A DNA stretch of 10,572 bases from Physocladia obscura (GCA_027596945.1 JADGJH010001342.1:1-10572); one strand, 5' to 3'; numbered from the stretch's first letter, positions 1-8,388 are shown. The notes: a model not told the origin generated them from the sequence alone. Program-made: numbers and translations.

Positions 1-230
1 CTCTGGCCCACAAATTGCCCCCAAAAATACCCCCAAAAAAATCCAACATTTATTAAAAACAATTGGTCCCAATTTTTTTTTTTTATTAAAAAAAAAAAAA
101 AAAAATTGAACTCGAAGATTAAATATCGTTGATAAAAATAAGACTTCATGCATAATAAATTAAATAAATAGGTAAAATATAATAATAATTTAAAAAAAAA
201 CTGAAACTGTTGGATATAACATCTCGTTCA
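1..230. other. AT-rich non-coding flank, 3' of the ankyrin gene
   Basis: No gene is supported here. The left edge has a degenerate C/A-rich 12-14 base unit in about three copies (roughly 4-41, of the form TRCCCCCAAAAA), then A/T hairpins at 61-108 that are listed separately. TTTATT on the plus strand near 48 and 82 reads as AATAAA on the minus strand. Either could serve as a distal polyadenylation signal for the minus-strand ankyrin gene that ends at 231, though both lie 145-180 bases beyond the stop. Confidence 0.5.
61..108. repeat. Nested inverted repeats (A/T hairpin)
   Basis: AATTGG (61-66) and CCAATT (69-74) form a 6-base palindrome with a two-base spacer. Overlapping it, CAA plus twelve T (70-84) pairs exactly with a run of A plus TTG (94-108), giving 15-base perfect arms around a short A-rich loop. 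The two hairpins share bases 70-74, so they are mutually exclusive folds. On the minus strand this lies downstream of the ankyrin gene. It could be a chance product of long A and T runs. Confidence 0.6.
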
Positions 231-2859
231 TCACATTTTTTTGTGCCAACTTCCAAAATATCCAGCATAACATGTTGCAGATTCAATAATAGTTTGCGCA
301 AGGAATATTTTTGGGTGCCGCAATGTCCCAGCAATTGTTGGTTTTATCATTGAACAGCATTCCTTCGAAAGGAAATTTTGTTTGCAAGTGATAGAACAAT
401 CTTGAAATTTTTAAATTTGAAGTCAAGTTAATATGGAAGAAGAAACATGAAGAGAGAAAGGAATTAATACTTACAGTTGGGACCGCCGCAATTTTTCCAA
501 ATAAGTGACAAGATATGAGCATCCACATGTGGCGCTGTTAAGCGAGCAAAACAAACCGCTATACAAATGACTGTAATACTGGTCCAGAAAATACCAGCTG
601 GAGTTCTCAGCAAAATACGGCGCGAGACGTCCCAACGTGCAGAGGCAAGACTCATAGCAAGCATTACAAGCATTTGCAGCAGTCCTGCCATGCAAGTTTG
701 CGTGGGGTGTGATAGGATTTGAAGGGCCGCGTCAGCATTATCCAGGGCCAAAGCGAAACAGGCAGAATGAACATATAATACCGCGTCGTCGTCTAAATTA
801 TTCGCAGTTTTTTTTTTGGATTCATGTTTGGAGCGTACATAAAACAATCGTTTGAAGGTGCGGTTGAAAATAGCAAATGCAACAGAAGCTGTTTCAACTG
901 GAATACCCGCGTTTATATCTGCACCCGCTGCAAGAAGAACGGAAATAACTTGTGTGTTTTCGCCACGAAGCGCGAGATGCAGCGGTGAAAGAGGAGGCGG
1001 CGGTGATGTTTGTGTCAACGAAAGAGTCGGTGTTGGATTGAATGTAGTGTCTGGACGAAAACTGAATAAAAGAGACCATATGAAACGGAAAATTGCCCGC
1101 GGTACTTCTACAGCTATCGCAGATAATGCCCAGGTGGTGTTTAGAACTTTCGATTTTTGTTGTACGACATCAGGGGAGTGTGAAATGAGAGCTTCGATAC
1201 AGGATATGTGAGCGCCATATGCGGCAAAGCAGAGACACGTTCGATTATCAGTTGTGCGGCTGTAAATATCGGCACCATTTTTCAAGAGAACTTTGAGAAT
1301 TTCGACATGTCCAGACTTTGCAGCCATATGCAGCGGAGTCAATGCATATCGCGACTCCTTTGCATCAACAGTCGCGCCATATTGCAAAAGCGTTTCAATA
1401 GTAAGAATTGGGTCCGATTTTGTCGCTACCGCTGCATAATGCAATGCTGTCCACTGGAAACAAATTAATATTTACAAGCGTTTTAAATGTGAAAAAAATA
1501 AAATAGTTACAAACCCCAAGAGCATCTTTTGCATTCACATCAGCGCAAACAATAGTTTTCGACAGAATTTGATTTTCTTGGCCAATATCCGACAATGTCA
1601 ATAAATGGCTGACAGCCTCCCATTTTCCTTTAGTCGCAGCATACATCAGCGGTGTGCGCCCCAACGCGTCACACACATCAACTTGTGCACAACCATAACA
1701 GACAAGAACATTCACCATATCCAGACTTCCAAAACTCGCTGCGACGTGTAAAGCATGAATTCCGCTCTCCGCATCTTCAGCGCCACCTTCCAGCGGTGCG
1801 TGTGCCAGAGCCACGCGAGCCGCTAGCATTGCCCGTACAACTTCTATGTCACCGCGGAAAACTGCGCTGCGGAATGCGGTTGTGCCATCTGCATCTGGGA
1901 TGTCAACACAAGACGGGTGATTGAGGAGAACTGCAATAATATCAATTCGACGCATGTTTGCTGCAAGCTGTTAATTTTTTTTTTTTTGTTGGTTTGAAAC
2001 ACCATAAAATTTTTAAAACAAACTCGTAATGGCGTCCGCAAGTGTGTATCCGTTATATTCACATCGGCACCATTCTCGAGAAGAGCCGTCACAAACTCTA
2101 CTGACGCGTTCATTGCAGCAAAATGTAAAGGCGCGAGTCCATGGAATTTAACTCGCGCATTGATATCAAGTGGCCGTGATCTTACTGGTAATATGGGATC
2201 TGACGGAAATGTTATCGCAGTTAAAAAGAGTCTGCGATTGTGGGAGCTTTGCCGCAATTGTCGAATCATTCGGCGTTGCTCAAGTTTAAATTTCTTTTTC
2301 GTTAGCTGTTCAGTTTGCATCATGTGTGATATTTGATCATGGTGTTCATTACTTAATCTGTTTCAGTTGAATGAATGAATTCGAAAAATGGAACAGAATG
2401 GTTTGTAACGTACGCTAAAAAATGGAGGCAATTCATATCATGGTCATCGCTCTGCGCCGAATCGCGACGCACAAGCGGTGGTGGGGGCAAAGGTTGCTGC
2501 TGTTGCTGTTGTACTTGTTGCAAAAGTTCTATCACATTCTCTTCATCACTGTCATCCTCATTGTTATCAGATATATCATCCTGGTCGTCAATTTCATCAT
2601 CGTGAATCTGGTGCGTTTGCTGGATTAAATCCAGCTCGTCAACAAAAATTCCATCTAATTTTTTGCCACCACGGAGAGCTGATGGGCTATTATAGTTACA
2701 GCTATAGCTGCCATTGTCGTATGATACCCATAAAATATGCACAACGCGTGCAATTGACGCGCCAAACATGATTGCGCTCATTGTAACAAGAAATGCTGCA
2801 ATATTAATTGGAAGAAGGGCTGATAATTCAGCCTGGGAGATAAGAAACCGCGATGACAT
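231..2859 (-). CDS. Ankyrin-repeat membrane protein, five exons
   Basis: Predicted exons on the minus strand: 2859-2414, 2357-2024, 1967-1515, 1453-475 and 400-231. Introns are 56, 56, 61 and 74 bases with donors GTACGT, GTTTGT, GTTTGT and GTAAGT. Joining them keeps one frame of about 793 residues. Residues 14-45 are strongly hydrophobic (probable membrane anchor). Residues 87-110 are very acidic, followed by a Gln run and four Pro (114-128). From about 213 to 510 there are roughly eight ankyrin repeats with clear TPLHxAA and LLxxGADVN signatures (for example APLHFAA, TALHYAA, LTPLHMAA). A hydrophobic and Pro/Thr-rich insert (about 515-565) precedes another repeat (566-595). Residues 664-683 and 698-714 are further hydrophobic stretches. 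The start is the first ATG in an open frame. The last exon is the weakest: it rests on a perfect GTAAGT donor and a 56-codon open continuation. Partners are unknown; ankyrin repeats bind proteins. Confidence 0.85.
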
Positions 2860-3089
2860 GCTGGCAAGGTATCTCGATTCAGTTGCTTTTTTTCGCCTTT
2901 GTTTGTTTACGAAATTTGAATATGGCGAGTAAACAATAGCTAAGATGCTAATGTAAATCTCTTTGTAAGGACAAGGTTGAAACAATGCGGATATCAGAAG
3001 AAAATTTTTGATGGCGCATTTTGTTCAACGAATTTTCAATTTGAAACAGAAGTTGAACTTGACAGAAAAAACCAAAAGGACAACAAACT
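2860..3089. promoter_or_regulatory. Divergent promoter, ankyrin gene / kinase gene
   Basis: These 230 bases separate two genes read in opposite directions, so they should hold both promoters. TTGTTTAC (2903-2910) and GTAAACAA (2929-2936) are exact reverse complements 18 bases apart, and both match the forkhead core GTAAACA. On the kinase side there are short upstream ORFs: 2922-2939 (5 codons), 2945-2956 (3 codons) and 2985-3011 (8 codons). Another at 3011-3145 overlaps the kinase start. If transcription begins far upstream these would depress kinase translation. A start site between 3014 and 3089 would avoid them. Confidence 0.6.
2903..2936. promoter_or_regulatory. Inverted pair of forkhead-like sites
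   Basis: TTGTTTAC at 2903-2910 and its exact reverse complement GTAAACAA at 2929-2936, with an 18-base spacer. GTAAACAA is the established core bound by Fkh/FOX winged-helix factors. The pair lies 44 bases upstream of the ankyrin ATG and about 155 bases upstream of the kinase ATG. Binding is inferred from the motif alone. Confidence 0.4.
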
Positions 3090-4742
3090 ATGTTGGGTCA
3101 CATCAAAGCGATTATTCACCACAAGAGTCGAGAAGTTGGAGCTGAAAAAGGTTCGAAAGATGGCCAGAAGAAAGATTCTGGATCAGTTGGTGCTACTTCT
3201 GCAGATTCTTCTCCTGCAGCAAAATACCCTGGTGCAAATCCTGTTCCGTTCGAGTCGCTCTACACAGCTTCAAAGGCGCTTGGCCAGGGCTCTTTTGGTA
3301 TCATATAAAAATTATCCCCGCTAACTTTGCATTCATGGTTGAGTAAAAATAATAAATCCTGACAGCTACAGTGTTTCTGGCTGAGCGCAATTCCGATAAG
3401 GCCCAATTTGCTGTTAAAGTGATCGACAAGGTGTGAATGTGTTCTATACTATTATTTTGATGATACCTGGTTTATTTCTGAATCCTTTTTCTTTTCTTTC
3501 TGACAGCACAACAAAAAGATTTTGGCATCAGAACTTCGCTCCGAAATATCAATTCTTCAAAAAGTTCATCACGAGCATCTAATTTGTCTCGAAGATTATT
3601 TCGAAACCGACGACAAAGTCTTTTTGGTCACCCAACTCGCAACCGGTGACAAGTTGTTTTTAAAAATAATAAATTACTAAGCTTCATGGTTCAACTTCAC
3701 CTAGGTGGCGAATTATTTGATTTGATTGAACAACGCGGATTCTTCTCTGAGAAAGACGCCGCAGCAATAATTTCTCAACTACTATCAGCTATCGAATCCT
3801 TGCATTCTTTGGGAATCGTTCATCGGGACTTGAAACCTGAAAATATTTTGTGAGCAAAAAAAAAAGAATTTTGATATAACGTTTTTTCTGTTCTTAAAAA
3901 TTATTTTCGATGGCTTTTTTGTTTTTCAGATTAAGAGACAAATTATCGAAAACGCATATTCTTGTCACTGATTTTGGACTTTCAAAGATGGCCACGAATG
4001 ATCACATTCTCCACACCACTTGCGGCTCACCAATATACGTATCACCAGAAGTACTTTTGAAAACACCGGGACATGGACGGCCAGTGGACTTATGGGCTGT
4101 TGGAGTCATTTCGTATATTTTGTTGGTTGGATACACACCGTTCTGGGGCGAAACCCAAGCTGATTTGTTCCAAGCCATTAAAGTATGTGATTACGAATTT
4201 GACAAGCAACATTGGAGTCACATATCAGACCTTGGTATGCTTTGATATTTGTAACTTCTTTTTTGTCATTGTGTTGTTGAGAGCTGAAAACTCAATCCAT
4301 TTCAGCCAAAGATTTTATATCCAAACTTCTCGATCCAAATCCTGATACTCGTTTGACAGCTACTGAAGCTCTTAAGCACAGTTGGCTTAGCAATACTCAT
4401 GAGCAGGATATTTTGCCGAGCGTCAAACAAAACTTCAACAGCGACAAATTGAAGAAAGGTAACGTTTCTGTGTCGTTTTTTGTAGTCTATAATGAATTTA
4501 ATTGTCTGTGCTTTTTTTCTTTATCAACAGCTGCACGCGCAGTGATAATCGCAAACAGGTTGTTGCATGTTGTTGAAAAAATTAACCGAGACAAAGACCA
4601 TTCAAAAGAGCAGACATTATTTGTTGCCGAAAAGCTGATGCGCTCATTATCAAGTAACGAGAATCGACTTAAGTCTGGGAATGAAAATAGTGTCAGGCAA
4701 GGGGATGAGCAGACTGTACCTGTCGAAAGCTATCAAACTTGA
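3090..4742 (+). CDS. CaMK-family serine/threonine protein kinase, seven exons
   Basis: Exons 3090-3297, 3366-3430, 3507-3645, 3705-3849, 3930-4234, 4306-4458 and 4531-4742 join to 408 residues; introns are 59-80 bases. The kinase domain spans about 58-300. Visible landmarks are the glycine loop GQGSFATV (66-72), the ATP lysine in AVK (K87), the helix-C Glu (E104), HRDLKPEN (177-184, catalytic D179), DFG (200-202), an activation loop HTTCGSP with T215/T216 as likely activation phosphosites, SPE in place of the usual APE, and VDLWAVGVISYILL. The domain order and TPFWG motif match Ca2+/calmodulin-dependent kinases of the CaMKI/fungal CMK type. A basic amphipathic stretch at about 335-355 (KLKKAARAVIIANRLL) sits where calmodulin-binding/autoinhibitory segments lie in that family. 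The N-terminal 57 residues are low-complexity and unrecognised. All key catalytic residues are present, so it should be active. The calmodulin requirement is inferred. Confidence 0.93.
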
Positions 4743-4842
4743 AAGCTGGTTTTGTTTTGAATTTTCTGTTTTCCCTGTGCTTTTGTTTTTTCTTTTTTTG
4801 TTTTCGATAATATATTTTTGCACAATCACTGAGTTATCAAAA

Positions 4843-5663
4843 ATGGCGACAACCCGACCGCAGTTGCTGAAACCGCTCGTGTGGATAGACCTGTGAGAGA
4901 CGTGTTTTAAAGTTGTGCGCTTACACGCACATCTACTTCTACGCTCATCTAGTAATGCTTGCGCGATTATTTCTGTGGCAGCGAAATGACTGGGTTAAAT
5001 ATCTACAAGGATCGTGTGATTGAGATTGCTTGCATTATCACAGATGGCAATCTCAATGTTGTTGCTGAGTCGCCGGATCTGATTATCCAAACAGACAAAG
5101 TATTGCTCGACACTATGGATGAGTGGTGCGTGCAGCATCATGGCGCTGTGAGTAGACTCTTTTATTTTCTGCGCTATTATTTATTCATTCCTTTCGCTTG
5201 TGTTATTGTATATTACTCGCAGTCTGGGCTCACACAAGCTGCAATTGAATCGTCTATTTCAATGGCCCAAGCTGAAGAACAGATTCTGCAGTTTATAATG
5301 ACACACATTCCTGCGAAAAACGTTGGCGTGTTGGCAGGAAACTCGGTAATACTGTAAATATATTTACCAAAAAAAAAAAAAAAAAAAAAATTATTCGCAA
5401 TTGTTCTTAGTATTCAATATTCAACACAGATTCATATGGATAAGGAGTTCTTGCGGAAAGATATGCCTACGATCCTTGAATACTTGCATTACCGTCTCGT
5501 TGATGTAAGCACAGTAAAAGAACTTCTGGCACGATGGAGTCCAGATATTCTTGCTCAGGCTCCACACAAACGTGGCTTGCACCGTGCATTGGATGATATA
5601 AGAGAAAGCATTGAAGAATTAAAATTTTATCAGAAATATGCGTTCAAATTGACTGAACAATAA
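4843..5663 (+). CDS. REX2: Oligoribonuclease (DEDDh 3'-5' exoribonuclease), four exons
   Basis: Exons 4843-4892, 4982-5147, 5223-5345 and 5430-5663 give 190 residues, the usual size of the Orn/REXO2/Rex2 family. This enzyme degrades 2-5 nucleotide RNA fragments to mononucleotides and is found in mitochondria and cytosol. The DEDDh residues are all present: D16 and E18 in WIDLEMTGL, D117 in GNSIHMDKEFL, and H164 and D169 in HRALDDI. The conserved HHGASGLT and DVSTVKEL blocks are also intact. The start ATG has a good context (AAAAATGG) and lies 100 bases after the kinase stop. From it there is no mitochondrial presequence, but the frame stays open upstream (see findings). Intron 3 contains a run of 22 A. 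The stop codon overlaps an AATAAA at 5659-5664. Confidence 0.95.
5369..5390 (+). repeat. Poly(A) tract of 22 inside an intron
   Basis: An uninterrupted run of 22 A lies inside the 84-base third intron of the oligoribonuclease gene, where a pyrimidine tract would be expected upstream of the acceptor at 5428-5429. The run is likely to vary in length between isolates. Confidence 0.8.
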
Positions 5664-5664
5664 A
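5659..5664 (+). terminator. Polyadenylation signal AATAAA, oligoribonuclease gene
   Basis: AATAAA overlaps the TAA stop of the oligoribonuclease gene and is the only canonical hexamer before the next gene. Its use would give a very short 3' UTR. Confidence 0.4.
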
Positions 5665-5781
5665 ATAATTTAATTTTCACATTATATTCAAGCGTATAGT
5701 TCAAATATTTGTTTTCGAACTTGAAATTAGTAAATCCTTTTTGGCTTGAAATTTTTCTGCACATTGATTTGGCAAGATGCC

Positions 5782-7065
5782 ATGTTGTTGTTTGTTGTGG
5801 ATAAATTGTCTATTAAGTTGAACCTTAATTTAAAGATCGCAATGTTTCTATGCTGCATGGCATTCAATATAACTGGTGGCGTTGGTTCTCGTGTCTGCGG
5901 AGGTTCAAGTTTCAAATGGAAAAACAATTCGCAAAAACTTGCGATGACAACAAGCACAGCGTATTATAGCGACAGCGCATGCACATTGCCCGTATATTTT
6001 ACGATAGCAGCATCGGCATCTTGCAATACGCAAAGTACGCAGACTTGTGTGGCCGATACTACTTCACCTGGACTGTTCTTCACTGTAAAATGCGATTCCT
6101 CATCAGCGCTCTTAGCAACAGCCAACAGCACTACACTGATAGCGCAAACCTTGTTTGGCGGCAGTACCAGTTACTACGTTGCTGAAAGGTTTGCGGATGC
6201 TTCGTGCGGAGAAACCGCTGTTTCAGGATTCAACGCTGGATTACTTGGATTTTGCGAATTGACAAATTCAGCAAACATAACATCTGGCTCAGTCCAGTTC
6301 TCTGTATCCGCAACAAATGTGTTTATCGATGCAAAATGCTCCGGCACAGCACGGAGTACAGTTCCCAACGGCCAATGCGTTGCGTTGGCTGATGGTTCAA
6401 GCACAATCGTTGTTGGCATTCACAAAGCACCTGTAAGCAGCACTTCAACCAGCACAGCACCAACTTTATCACTTGGATCTCCTACCACTAGCACTGCAAC
6501 TTCAACAACTACCAAACCACCGGAATATTACGTCTCGCGATTTTACCTCACAGACGGCTGTTCAAATGCGTCGATTCCAAAACCTGCCGCCATTTCCTTC
6601 GATCTTGTTGGGTACGATCCCTGTAAGCCACATGACTGCCATTTGGACTCCCGAACAGGCGAATATTTGCAAGTAAACTGTGGTGCGACAGCTTCAGACG
6701 TTTCTGTGATGACGAATTGGTTTTTTGGAAGCAATTTTACCAATCCACACATTTCTTTCCAGCATTTCAGCGATGGTGTCTGTAACGAATCGTCAGGGTT
6801 TGCTGCCGAAGCTATTAATTTATGTCAGCCATTATCTGGTGGAGGATCATATATGTATTCACTTGACTATCAGTACGTTGTGTTCAATAGTTCCGATTGC
6901 TCGTTTCCGACTGCTGGCAAATATGATCTTTCCGTAAGCACGTGCGAATATTACACTGACCTGACGGGCGGCAGTTATATTATTACTAGCTTGCAATCAT
7001 CTGCATCGACTATATTTTCTGTTTCAATTCTTTTTGTAAGCCTATTTGTTTTCAATTCCTTATAA
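5782..7065 (+). CDS. Secreted, GPI-anchored cysteine-rich repeat protein
   Basis: Single open exon of 427 residues from ATG 5782 (407 from ATG 5842); an in-frame TAA at 5731 closes the frame upstream. I do not recognise a named family. The N-terminus has a hydrophobic run (about residues 20-31) ending in a plausible signal-peptidase region near GGVGS, although it is not a textbook signal peptide and a spliced leader exon is possible. The C-terminus is small residues then a 16-residue hydrophobic tail with no charged end (STIFSVSILFVSLFVFNSL), the pattern of a GPI-attachment signal. In between are about six half-modules of the form aromatic-x-D-x-x-C followed by a second Cys 12-25 residues on (YSDSAC, FADASC, FIDAKC, LTDGC, FSDGVC, SSDC). 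A Ser/Thr-rich linker near the middle is probably O-glycosylated. N-glycosylation sequons are frequent. A cell-surface or wall role is inferred. Confidence 0.75.
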   Translation: MLLFVVDKLSIKLNLNLKIAMFLCCMAFNITGGVGSRVCGGSSFKWKNNSQKLAMTTSTAYYSDSACTLPVYFTIAASASCNTQSTQTCVADTTSPGLFFTVKCDSSSALLATANSTTLIAQTLFGGSTSYYVAERFADASCGETAVSGFNAGLLGFCELTNSANITSGSVQFSVSATNVFIDAKCSGTARSTVPNGQCVALADGSSTIVVGIHKAPVSSTSTSTAPTLSLGSPTTSTATSTTTKPPEYYVSRFYLTDGCSNASIPKPAAISFDLVGYDPCKPHDCHLDSRTGEYLQVNCGATASDVSVMTNWFFGSNFTNPHISFQHFSDGVCNESSGFAAEAINLCQPLSGGGSYMYSLDYQYVVFNSSDCSFPTAGKYDLSVSTCEYYTDLTGGSYIITSLQSSASTIFSVSILFVSLFVFNSL

Positions 7066-7587
7066 AAAAATCAATAGAAAAAGGCTGTAGGCCATAAGTG
7101 AATAAAATTTTTTTTGGAGAGTAGTTTTCACGTGAAAATTTGAACATTGAAGAATCTTTTTGGGCGCAAAGGTCATCATTATACAAGAATAGAAGCAGAA
7201 TTCTCATTGCGACGTAAAAACAGAGAAAAATTATTATTTGAACGAAATTTGCGTGAAATTGATGCAATAGTTGATGTCACTAGTTGTCATGAAGTGCGCA
7301 AACGGATTAAAAATTGCTGAACAGAAAAAAAGAAAGGAATCGACGAAAGTTGTTTGGTCAAAAGAATTGGAAGCGAAAATAAGTGTAGTGGTACTAACCC
7401 TAAGCATCGTTTGCATTATCCTTCCCTCCAAAGGAGCTTTTTCTAAACAGCCGCTGAACCAAAGTCCGTAACAAATAAATCTATACAGCTGCACTACCGT
7501 CAGCACGTCGTACGAATTCTGAACAAGAAGTTGATGAAGTTTTGACAACAGGGTGTCTGCAACTACAGCCCAAGTTTTTCAGCAACA
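7066..7587. other. Unresolved stretch between genes; possible missed or decayed exons
   Basis: No gene with a proper start can be assigned. One plus-strand frame, 7144-7545, is open except for two stops (TGA 7318, TAA 7444) over about 131 codons and has a charged, protein-like composition. It has no ATG near its beginning. A perfect TACTAAC branch-site motif lies near 7394-7400, followed by a pyrimidine-rich stretch and possible acceptors, which suggests splicing. The minus strand is also open for about 115 codons (roughly 7580 down to 7234) without an early ATG. These conflict, and I cannot choose between them. AATAAA at 7101-7106 fits the end of the upstream GPI-protein transcript. Confidence 0.4.
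7101..7106 (+). terminator. Polyadenylation signal AATAAA, GPI-protein gene
   Basis: Canonical AATAAA 36 bases after the TAA stop of the secreted-protein gene, followed by a T-rich then G-containing stretch, as is usual downstream of cleavage sites. Confidence 0.5.
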
Positions 7588-7928
7588 ATGGCAACAACAA
7601 ACAACCATTTCAGCAGCAATTCTCGCAGGAAACAACTAAACGCAAGCATAAAGACCGCGAAAGCAGCAGCGGCATCAAAGACTGCAAAGAAAAAACAAAA
7701 AGACGATGAAGTGGGAGAGAACCCTTTGCCTTTGAAGGGGCGGTTGGACTACTTTGTTACAAAATCGCTGATTAACAACAATGCATCATATAGTGTTGGA
7801 ATGAGGGTAATGTATTTGATTATTGATGGTTTACTGTGAGAAAATAAAAGTGATTCGAGAGTTTTCTTAAGGTTGCAAAATGGGTTCACGAATACCATTG
7901 CAAATTGGAAGGTGGCACGAAAAGATAA
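7588..7928 (+). CDS. Small lysine-rich hypothetical protein, two exons
   Basis: ATG at 7588 opens a 73-codon exon (7588-7806). It ends at a GTAATG donor; a 65-base intron (7807-7871, acceptor TTAAG) leads to a second exon 7872-7928 with a TAA stop. The product is about 91 residues. Residues 1-45 are Asn/Ser- then Lys/Ala-rich (KTAKAAAASKTAKKKQKDD), likely disordered and possibly nuclear. Residues 48-91 are more ordered, with GRLDYFVTKSL and, across the splice, MRVAKWVHEYHCKLEGG. I do not recognise the family. Without splicing the frame stops at 7839. Other frames and the minus strand are also open across this region, so the gene is tentative. Confidence 0.4.
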
Positions 7929-8136
7929 GATTGTGGAAACCCTGGTTTTTTCGACATGCTGTCCCACATCGGAAAATTTCGATTCAGGTCTCTTTTTCTT
8001 TTTTTTTTCCTCTCCAAAAAAGCTCCAAAAACTGTTGTGCTTCATCTGTTTGACACGCGAAGCGTCCACCTGTAATCCGTATACCTAAGGCCTAATCTAT
8101 TGCACATACAAGTCTAACACGCCTTGCGTCTTTAAC

Positions 8137-8148
8137 ATGTCTGCCTAA
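8137..8148 (+). promoter_or_regulatory. uORF1, three codons, in the bZIP leader
   Basis: ATG-TCT-GCC-TAA encodes Met-Ser-Ala and stops 240 bases before the bZIP ATG. Its length matches the 3-codon first uORFs known in yeast GCN4, filamentous-fungal cpc-1/cpcA and animal ATF4 mRNAs. In those genes, ribosomes that translate it resume scanning. Here the bases after the stop are a C9 run and GG, unlike the AU-rich sequence that favours resumption in yeast GCN4. Confidence 0.55.
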
Positions 8149-8254
8149 ACCCCCCCCCGGTTTCCTTCTGGATCCCTTTTCTACAGCCTTACTTTACCTA
8201 CGCCCCAACAAAGTACTCGCATCCTTTTGGATTGCTCCTTTTAAGCCAATCAAT

Positions 8255-8323
8255 ATGATGGTCTTCTACTACGAAAGCTACTCGCTGCCCAGCAACAACG
8301 ACAGAATATTACAGCACCGATAA
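8255..8323 (+). promoter_or_regulatory. uORF2, 22 codons, in the bZIP leader
   Basis: Two in-frame ATGs (8255, 8258) head a 22-residue ORF ending at TAA 8321-8323, 65 bases before the bZIP ATG. In the fungal cpc-1/cpcA arrangement the second, longer uORF is the inhibitory one: ribosomes that reinitiate there dissociate before the main ORF, and low ternary complex lets them bypass it. The same role here is inferred from position and order. Confidence 0.5.
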
Positions 8324-8388
8324 ATCGATTTCAAATCTTTGAACTTCCACTTCAGAATATCCCAGTTACAAACATAAACCAAATAACC

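Larger units (their letters stand above)
7929..8388 (+). promoter_or_regulatory. Promoter and long 5' leader of the bZIP gene
   Basis: These 460 bases between the small ORF and the bZIP start have no convincing gene. They include a pyrimidine-rich stretch (7989-8015), a run of nine C (8150-8158) directly after a 3-codon uORF, and a second uORF at 8255-8323. Apart from those, the only other ATG is at 7956, heading a 39-codon ORF (7956-8075) that would be a further uORF only if transcription starts upstream of it. No TATA box or general-control element could be assigned with confidence. Confidence 0.5.

Noticed and set aside
852..1211. Plus-strand ORF of 119 codons
   Set aside because: It lies antisense to the ankyrin exon, whose frame has strong repeat signatures; it is a shadow.
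2478..2530. CTG/TTG triplet repeat as a separate element
   Set aside because: It encodes the polyQ and poly-Pro stretch of the ankyrin protein; ordinary low-complexity coding sequence.
2977..3324. Plus-strand ORF overlapping the kinase start
   Set aside because: It is a different frame over the kinase first exon, with a Leu/Gln-rich low-complexity product; the kinase frame joins the conserved domain by splicing.
7318..7320. In-frame TGA as a selenocysteine codon
   Set aside because: No start codon for the frame, a second stop (TAA) follows, no selenoprotein family is recognised and no SECIS-like hairpin was seen. A decayed or spliced gene is simpler.
7234..7580. Minus-strand open frame of about 115 codons opposite the unresolved region
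   Set aside because: It begins without an ATG, is rich in Phe/Ser as antisense of Lys/Glu-rich sequence tends to be, and joins nothing upstream without a frameshift. It is kept only as an alternative to the plus-strand reading.
7749..8069. Minus-strand open frame of 106 codons opposite the small lysine-rich gene
   Set aside because: No ATG start (GTG only). It overlaps the plus-strand ATG-started, spliced ORF and the polypyrimidine stretch, where a lysine run on the minus strand is simply the T tract read backwards.
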